Of a stretch of DNA of 64,000 nucleotides, positions 58,255 through 64,000 are shown one piece after another. The notes beneath the pieces were generated by a model. It saw nothing but the letters and a program-made list of their open reading frames with translations. It was not told where the DNA came from and did not search any database. This DNA is from Gorsachius magnificus (lineage: Eukaryota; Chordata; Aves; Pelecaniformes; Ardeidae), in contig CM067085.1 of assembly GCA_034008185.1 (NCBI GenBank), positions 58,200,602-58,264,601 of the forward strand, given 5' to 3'. Made by a program: the position numbers and the translations under genes. Every line of letters begins with the position of its first letter. Within the stretch, counting starts at the first letter, position 1.

Positions 58255-58435
58255 ATGAGAGGCACAACGCTAGCACTGGCCCTGGCCTTGCTCCCTCTCC
58301 TGATTGCCACCTGTGAAGGAAAAGGAGAAGGAAACACGATGAAGCTCTGTGGGAGGGACTTTATCAGAGCCATCGTCTTCACCTGCGGCGGCTCTCGGTG
58401 GAAAAGGCACTTGACTGATTATCCCTACCTGTTTG
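58255..58435 (+). CDS. INSL5: INSL5 exon 1 (signal peptide, B chain)
   Basis: The start ATG sits in CAGGATGAG, with a purine at -3. The exon carries the signal peptide, the B chain and the first C-peptide residues, ending TTTG|GTAAGTAC. Confidence 0.95.
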
Positions 58436-59996
58436 GTAAGTACTAATTAACACCTTACAGGCTTACCACCCTCCTCAAGGTGCACCTGAATCTGAGGGGA
58501 TTCAGAAGAACCAGATCACCTGCAGGCTGCACCTAAAAGCAGACCTGTGCCCTCGATTTCTGGCTGCTCCCCTAAACAGGTGCATCAGGCATGAACAGCC
58601 CAGGCTTTGCTTTGAGACAGCAAGAGAAGTGGTGCAACTTCATGTTTTTTGTTTCCTTGCAGCTTGCTTGGCTTGGCTTAGCTTAGCGTGTCAGTTTGCT
58701 AAATAAAAAACATTTAGACCGAGATTTTCCAAGTCAGCCTGAGGAACCATGAGTTAAGCCCAGGACTTAAGCCCAGACATGCCAATCTCTATGCCATGAC
58801 ATTTTAAATGTCAGAGAGAAACTTCGCTACAGTCAATGCAAGTTTTTTACCGTTGTCTTCAGCGGGACACACCGCTTTCCCCATTAGAAACCAGACACTT
58901 TATTACAACTTAAGAGTGTTATAATTGAAGTACGTTGAATATATACTCCGCAATTTAAGTATCTCCACATGGTGTTGTGTATATTTATATTAGCACACTT
59001 TTAGAGTCAGAAAATTCAGCCATGACATGCACTGCTAGAAATTTGTACTCTTAATAGGTTAAAATAACTAGAAAAAAGAAAATAAATGAGGCAGGTGCAG
59101 TAACATCTGCCTTTCTGAGGATTCTATTGTAGCAGCAGCTTTAAACAAACAAAAAGCGATGCCACCTGCAACACCCTACCTGAGAGTCTGTTAAAGGAGA
59201 AGAAAGCCCCACTGCTAAACTCAGCAAGATAACTACTATACCTTTGTAAACTCCACAAGGCAGTGCCCAGTTGTACTGTGGTATTTAAAATGTACATGCA
59301 TTGCAAGCATAATTTAAGTGGGAATATCCAGGAACTTTAAAATTGTGGGGTATCTGATGCCTTAACATGTTACCTGCATTTCAGGAAAGCCACAAGCAGT
59401 TCCAGCTTAACATGCTGGTCAAGTGCCACTGATGCATCAAATCACAGTTCTATCCTTCGAAGCAAATGCATCAGTGTAAGACTGATAAGGCAACTATTCC
59501 TACAAAGAACCCTCAATATAAATCCAAAAATTACTGTGTTTTTATCATGTTAATCACAGAATGTGTACCTCACAAAATGTGTTTTAACTTTGCCCCAGTG
59601 AGAAGTCAGTGATCTGGTGCATCACAGTTGCTCACACTGGAAATGCACAGGATAGTAATTTCAGCTCCCTGGCTGTTGGCTGGTCTGTCTTTCTAGTAAA
59701 GTTAAATATTATAAACAACTCGTGATTCCATGACTTCTGATTTTTACATGACAGAGAGTGAAAATCCCCTGCCTTTCTCACAAGAGAACAATGGTTATAC
59801 CGACTCCTCGATGTACACAGACCAGAGGCTGGAGACTTACAGCGAAGAAATCCACAACATCAAGCCTGAGACACAGCGACACTTACAATACACCAGGAAA
59901 ATGCCTACACTAAAAAAGCGCGAAGTAGCCAAGTTGCTCACCACAACCTGCTGCAGCATCGGCTGCAGCGAGAGAGAGATCAGCTCGCTGTGCTAA
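58255..59996 (+). CDS. INSL5: INSL5, insulin-like peptide 5 precursor (relaxin family)
   Basis: A relaxin-family peptide hormone; mammalian INSL5 is a gut hormone acting through the receptor RXFP4. Two exons (58255-58435 and 59755-59996) join in phase 1 inside the C-peptide, as throughout the insulin superfamily, giving 140 residues (human INSL5 135). The signal peptide is about 1-22. The B chain has Cys32 and Cys44 with Arg34-x3-Arg38-x2-Val41. Dibasic K50-R51 follows the B chain and KKR at 114-116 precedes the A chain, so prohormone convertase cleavage is expected at both. The A chain has Cys126, Cys127, Cys131 and Cys140 in the CC-x3-C-x8-C pattern and ends in SSLC. The locus between DNAI4 and DYNLT5 marks it as INSL5, but B-chain CGRDFIRAIVFTCGGSRW and A-chain SEREISSLC resemble relaxin-3 more than human INSL5. 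I assign the symbol from synteny. Confidence 0.92.
58436..59754 (+). other. INSL5 intron
   Basis: 1.3 kb intron at the conserved phase-1 insulin-family position. I see no repeat or gene inside. Confidence 0.75.
59755..59996 (+). CDS. INSL5: INSL5 exon 2 (C-peptide, A chain)
   Basis: Acceptor TTTTTACATGACAG, in phase with exon 1 (G|AG gives Glu61). It encodes most of the C-peptide, the KKR cleavage site and the A chain, and stops at TAA 59994-59996. Confidence 0.95.
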
Positions 59997-60040
59997 AACG
60001 CAGCTGATGCCGACGAGGTTCAATGTCACAGCTTTCGTGT

Positions 60041-60310
60041 ATTAAAATAATCACAACATAAACCACAATTATTTCAGTTGTATTCTCTAACTGTAGCTTT
60101 ATTCTTTGGGGTACACTAGGGAGTAAAGGCTGAACGTTAAATGTTGTAGTGCAAACCAGCAGATGGCTGCAGCGACAGTTCAGGTTGGGTTGTCTGGGTT
60201 CCACAAAGTGTTTACAGTGGTTCAGAGTTAAACTTTTAGTCATGAGTACAAATATCTCTTCCCATCTAACTACTGTTCTAGTTTCAGCTTTGCACATAAA
60301 ATGTAATAAA
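60041..60310 (+). terminator. Candidate INSL5 polyadenylation signals
   Basis: ATTAAA at 60041-60046 (45 bases after the stop) and a canonical AATAAA at 60305-60310. Either could end the transcript; the canonical one predicts a 3' UTR of about 330 bases. Confidence 0.45.
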
Positions 60311-61502
60311 ATAAGCGATTTATTATATGCTTGTTCCCTCGCGAAAATCCAACAGCAGGTTTCCGCTGTGAAATATGGGTAGCAAAAAGTCTGTCTTCGG
60401 CATCAGAACAAAATTACAGCAGTGTAGACAGCTCTGCGCAGCGCGTCATGCTGCAAGGCCCGTGAGTCAGACCCCCACCACAGCAGGGCAACGGCTGCAG
60501 ATGAGACCTGTGACCAGTCAGCACCAGCCCCTGACCTGGGCAGGCAGTAGCCATGGTTTTATTTCCTATTCCAGCTGCTTCCAGGAGCGTCTACCTGAGG
60601 TCCTACCTAGCAGACAGTTAGTTTGCATGCAGGGAGATTGGGGATACGTCTCTGAGCTCAGAGGGCTGTATTTCCCCTCTTATCTATAGGCAGGTATCAG
60701 CTGAGAACCCAGATTCAACTTTTTGTTCCTGAACGCAAGCACCTTTAGGTGGGTGGGCCCAGATACGTTAGATCTATATACTCTAAACATGATATAATTC
60801 AAAGACATTTTTCACCTGATTTCAAACCCTATGGGGCTGAGCTAGTCTTCTCCAAGCAGAACTAGCCACCTTCTCTAGGATACCTTTTCTGCACTCAGGG
60901 CTTCGGGCAGCCAGGCCAAGCCCCTGGCAAGCAAAGCTCCTGACTCTTTTGCTCTCTGCCACCCTCCCACTGCAGAGCCCACCTGGGGCATCTCTGGGGC
61001 CAGCAAGAAGGTTTGAAGGGATCCGTCCATCCCCCAGGCAGGGCAGGGTAACTTGCAGCACGGAGCTACTGCAGCTTGATGGGACACAGCACAGGCAACA
61101 CAGCATGTGCACGGAGCTGGGGGCCACAGGGCCTGGCAGGCACTTAACTGCCCACAAATGCCATTTAATGGGTGTGGTTTTAAAATGCTTTTCTTTTACT
61201 TTCCAAAAATGTGGTTTCTACTTGAGGATCACAATGAGGGCAAATTCTGGGAGAAAAAAAGTATTACAGTGATACCCGTTTCTGAAAGCTGCTAAAATCA
61301 GCTGCAAAGCAGCACGTCATAGAGAATCACTTCCCAGAGAAAGCTCTGGGAAATACAGTTATTACATTTACCGCTGAAAGGCTTACGGTAACCACGTTTC
61401 AAAACAGGTGAAAGTTGCCTTGGTCCTTCACAACCAGTTTCAACAACAGATACAGGAAGTTAGGCTGAATGGTCATTTCTCCTGCTGTTAAACTCAACTA
61501 CC
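60311..61502. other. Convergent INSL5-DYNLT5 interval
   Basis: Lies between the 3' ends of two convergent genes and should contain the DYNLT5 3' UTR. On the minus strand an ATTAAA at 61164-61169 and an AATAAA at 60558-60563 are possible DYNLT5 poly(A) signals. Open frames of up to 111 codons near 60822-61272 have no recognisable identity. Confidence 0.55.
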
Positions 61503-61706
61503 TCATTCAAAATAAACAGCATAGACATTTGCAAGAGCAAACAGTGAAGTGTTCTTGAACACGCATGACGAAAACGTATCGCTCGCAGGGTCCCACAGGC
61601 ACCTGCTTCCGATCTGCATGCTCTGCTCATTCAGCTGCCCAATATGGGTCACCACAACAATCTTGTACCTTGGCACCTGAAGGTCTTTTACCCGAGCTTT
61701 AATAAC
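61503..61706 (-). CDS. DYNLT5: DYNLT5 terminal coding exon
   Basis: 67 codons plus TGA. Acceptor TTTCTCTTGCAG. It encodes the second half of the Tctex1 fold with the WDPxSDTFSS and ANVYAVY motifs. Confidence 0.96.
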   Translation of the reverse strand, partial: VIKARVKDLQVPRYKIVVVTHIGQLNEQSMQIGSRCLWDPASDTFSSCVFKNTSLFALANVYAVYFE

Positions 61707-62827
61707 CTGCAAGAGAAAAACACATTTAGACACAAGTGGTGAGCTCTCTTTACAGGAGATGCTCAGAGATTTGGTTTTCTGGGACAGACAGGTGCAAGCA
61801 TTGCACCGTAGAGCTCTTGCAACAATCCCGATGGCAATCTTTGAACTGCAGCATTTGAAACATCTCCTGCAAACTCCCCCAGCCCTGCAGACAGGTGGCA
61901 TGTACGCTGCTGTGGTCGTTTCAGAAGAGGACCTACACTCCTGTCCGCTAAAAACAGGCACTGGGCTACTGAAATGCAAGCACAGATGTTAAGTAAGGAG
62001 CTGCTGTATGTGAATACCATATTCTCCTCCATATGTGTTCATAGTTACCCACCTATTAGACGGGGGAAAGGAAGGGCAGACAGTGCTGCTTTTTTAATGC
62101 CAGTGAGCTCTTCTGGGGCAAATAATCTGAAAGACTAAAGGATCAGGACAGTCTGTTCTCAGCAGGAAGACTACATTTAAGCGAGAAGGAGCTTGCACAT
62201 GTGTCACTGGGCAGAATTCAGCTGCTACCACAACTGGCCTATTTCAGAAAGGTCTGACACATACTTAAACTTATTAATATTTCTGAACAGGGCAACAAGA
62301 GCATGGGGATTTTACTGAATCGTGTGCTTGGCCAGAGCCACCCCTGCTCAAAACAAACCTCGTCGCTAACTCATGTAAGCCTGCACCCATCTCAAACCAA
62401 CCCTTGGTGCACCCTGACGGCCTCCTCCAGCATTTGTCTTACACTTTATATTTATATTTGGGGACGTCCCCGCTCTGATGGCCACCTCCCTGACACCCCG
62501 TCGAGGCCTGAGTACAAAATGGCCGCCTCGTGCCTCGAGCGCTACCTCAGCGATGTCCTTCGCCATGTCCCTGCACCGGGCCGGCTCGTACGGCTGCTCC
62601 CTCAGGCAGCTCCCCAGCACATCCTTCAGGATATCATCCACCGCTGCCACCGGGAAGCGCCTGGGGGGACCTGAGGGGCAGGCGGTGAGGTTAAGCCCGC
62701 TTTTCGGAGGGAAAACCCACCGCGCTGAAGCCAGAGGAAGGCGCTTCGGAGGTACCCTCGTCCCGCCCTCGTCCCGTCCGGCCCTGGGACCTACCCGAGC
62801 GGGGGTCGCTGCCGGCCGCGCCTCCAT
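61503..62827 (-). CDS. DYNLT5: DYNLT5 (TCTEX1D1), Tctex1-family dynein light chain
   Basis: A Tctex1-domain light-chain protein related to DYNLT1/3, which bind dynein intermediate chains. Two exons are firm: 62546-62670 at least ([18 protein letters not shown]... to ...RDMAKDIAE) and 61503-61706 ([20 protein letters not shown], then [25 protein letters not shown] and [12 protein letters not shown], stop TGA). They join in phase 0 and align along the whole Tctex1 domain with human DYNLT5, including the diagnostic last residues. The start is uncertain. ATG 62825-62827 has a strong context and an open frame runs from it straight into the domain, giving 161 residues (human about 179). However, an acceptor-like CCTGCCCCTCAG at 62671 suggests an intron or further 5' exons. 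Its position next to INSL5, convergent, matches mammalian synteny. Confidence 0.93.
61707..62545 (-). other. DYNLT5 intron
   Basis: 839-base intron. The AT-rich middle and the 5' part close to the CpG-rich start hold no recognisable repeat or gene. Confidence 0.75.
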
Positions 62828-62835
62828 GGCCTCAC
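62460..62835. promoter_or_regulatory. CpG-rich 5' end of DYNLT5
   Basis: A short GC- and CpG-rich stretch surrounds the first coding exon of DYNLT5, in AT-rich surroundings on the left and next to the C-rich minisatellite on the right. It is a probable CpG-island promoter. Confidence 0.5.
62546..62827 (-). CDS. DYNLT5: DYNLT5 5' coding exon(s)
   Basis: Residues from [20 protein letters not shown] onward (62546-62670) are certain Tctex1 sequence; donor GAG|GTAGCG. The part at 62671-62827 is open and in frame but Arg/Pro/Gly-rich, unlike the human N terminus, and may be partly intron (donor CGG|GTAGGT at 62794, out of phase with the acceptor at 62671). Confidence 0.7.
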
Positions 62836-63250
62836 GACCTCCATGGGTCCCCGCGGATCTCCTGTGTCCCTACGGCCCCCCCCACGTCCTCACAGGCTCC
62901 ATGGGTCCCTGTGTGTCCTGCAGCCCCCCAAAACCCCCCCGGCCTCTGTGGTCCTGTGTGTTCCTATGGCCCTCACATGTCCTCACAGGCTCCATGGGTC
63001 ACTGCATGTTCCTACTGCTTCCTCATGTCCCCACGGCTTCCACAGGTACCCACAGCCTCCACAGGTCCCCATGTGCCCCTACAGCCCCACTGGGTCCCCA
63101 TGGCTCCCACAGTTCACACAGCCCTCACATGTCCCCATGGGTCCCCAGGGCGCCTGTGGGTCCCCACAGCCTCCACAGGTCCCCACATGTCCCTATGGCC
63201 TCCATGGGTCCCCTCAAGCCCCATGCCCTCATGTCCCCACAGCCCCTAGC
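62836..63250. repeat. C-rich minisatellite (CCATGGGTCCCC-type units)
   Basis: About 415 bases of imperfect tandem units built on CTCCATGGGTCCCC, CACATGTCCC(TA)TGGCC and CCCCACAGCCTCCACAGG words. The apparent unit is about 15 bases, grouped in longer blocks. It lies immediately upstream of DYNLT5. It is nearly stop-free in three plus frames, giving long Pro/His/Ser/Gly-rich open frames that I regard as non-genic. Confidence 0.85.
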
Positions 63251-63384
63251 ATCTCCTAAGCTCCACCCGTCCCCCCCCCGACCTGTGCCCAGGCCGGGAA
63301 CCGCAATACATTTTGCGACTACCCCTGACCCCGCCCCTCTTCTGGGTGCTCCGGCACATGCAAGCAAAGCTCACTCAGAAAAAG

Positions 63385-64000
63385 TGATGTTTTGCAATTT
63401 TTGTTTATTTTACAGGAAAAAAAAAATCACATTTAAATTGCAACTCAATCAGGTATTGAATGGGGTTCTTATGTATAGAATTAATAAACTTTGTTCTGAT
63501 GTGGGGATTTATTTGTTGCAACATTATGCATGGTAAATAATTGCATATTCAAGATTTTGTGAAATGGGTGATGAGAATGGAGGAGAGACATTTATAAAAA
63601 ACATTATTTACAAAAATGATATCCACATAGTCGTATTCTAATCTATAAGGCAAGTAACATTTAAAATATGTTGTTTCATGATTATCTTCAACAAGTCAAT
63701 ACAACACATTCATATTACCAGTGGTCAAATACAAAGCTTTGCTGCGACAGTCCATGTGCAACAAACCTGTACATCTTTTACAGTTTTTTTCTCTGAGAAC
63801 AGTAGGTAAGCAGCAAAGTTTTCATCACAGACTAAGCAGTACCTAGGCCATCATAGACTAAAGGTATAATATATCTCATTGCACGTTTAGGCAAAAAAGG
63901 CCAGCCATTAATTAACTTATTTAACTTAAATCTTAAAAATAGACCTGTGTATCTTAATCCACAAATATTTATAAACATTTTATACACAAGGGAGTTCATA
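63385..64000 (-). other. Probable 3' UTR of the next minus-strand gene (SGIP1 expected)
   Basis: About 600 bases of AT-rich sequence with no coding potential, starting abruptly after the minisatellite. AATAAA on the minus strand (63404-63409) could end a transcript entering from the right. In mammals SGIP1 lies next to DYNLT5, in the same orientation. This is inference from synteny; no SGIP1 coding sequence is in the window. Confidence 0.35.

Noticed and set aside
62836..63250. Minisatellite words such as GTCCCCATGGCTCCC as X-boxes for DYNLT5
   Set aside because: The half-sites lack the required purine and the RGNAAC side. The resemblance comes only from the CCATGG core.
62478..63536. 352-codon plus-strand frame across DYNLT5 exon 1 and the minisatellite
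   Set aside because: It is antisense to a verified Tctex1 exon and then runs through tandem repeats open in all three frames.

Overview
This is a vertebrate, almost certainly avian, nuclear window. Genes are split into short exons with GT-AG introns. The dispersed repeats I recognise are CR1-type LINE fragments ending in the bird-typical ATTCTATGATTCTATGAT tail. The gene order MIER1 - DNAI4 - INSL5 - DYNLT5 matches the conserved human 1p31.3 block, with the same relative orientations. I cannot name the species.

Layout. Positions 1-34927 carry MIER1 on the minus strand, from its start codon in a CpG island to the exon after the SANT core. Eleven coding exons are present; the 3' end lies beyond position 1. 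Intron 1 is 16 kb and holds most of the CR1 copies, including a head-to-head pair. Positions about 34440-36720 form a CpG island serving MIER1 (leftward) and DNAI4 (rightward). It has CCAAT boxes and an RFX-type X-box on the DNAI4 side and a CRE-like site and G-runs on the MIER1 side. Positions 37074-55536 carry DNAI4 (WDR78) on the plus strand, seventeen coding exons giving a 781-residue model that ends in WD40 repeats. Positions 58157-60310 carry INSL5 on the plus strand: TATA box, two exons, and a 140-residue prepro-hormone whose B and A chains look strikingly like relaxin-3. Positions 61503-62827 carry DYNLT5 (TCTEX1D1) on the minus strand, a Tctex1-type dynein light chain with a divergent N terminus. 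A C-rich minisatellite (62836-63250) follows, then AT-rich DNA that is probably the 3' UTR of the next minus-strand gene, expected from synteny to be SGIP1.

How they fit together. DNAI4 and DYNLT5 are dynein-related and flank a peptide-hormone gene, INSL5, that has its own TATA promoter. MIER1 encodes a chromatin corepressor and shares an island with DNAI4, but the X-box sits only on the DNAI4 side, consistent with ciliated-cell expression of that gene. All exon models were checked by reading-frame phase across every splice junction. The exceptions are the DNAI4 5' end and the DYNLT5 N terminus, where alternatives are stated. I found no RNA genes, CRISPR arrays or prokaryote-type systems.
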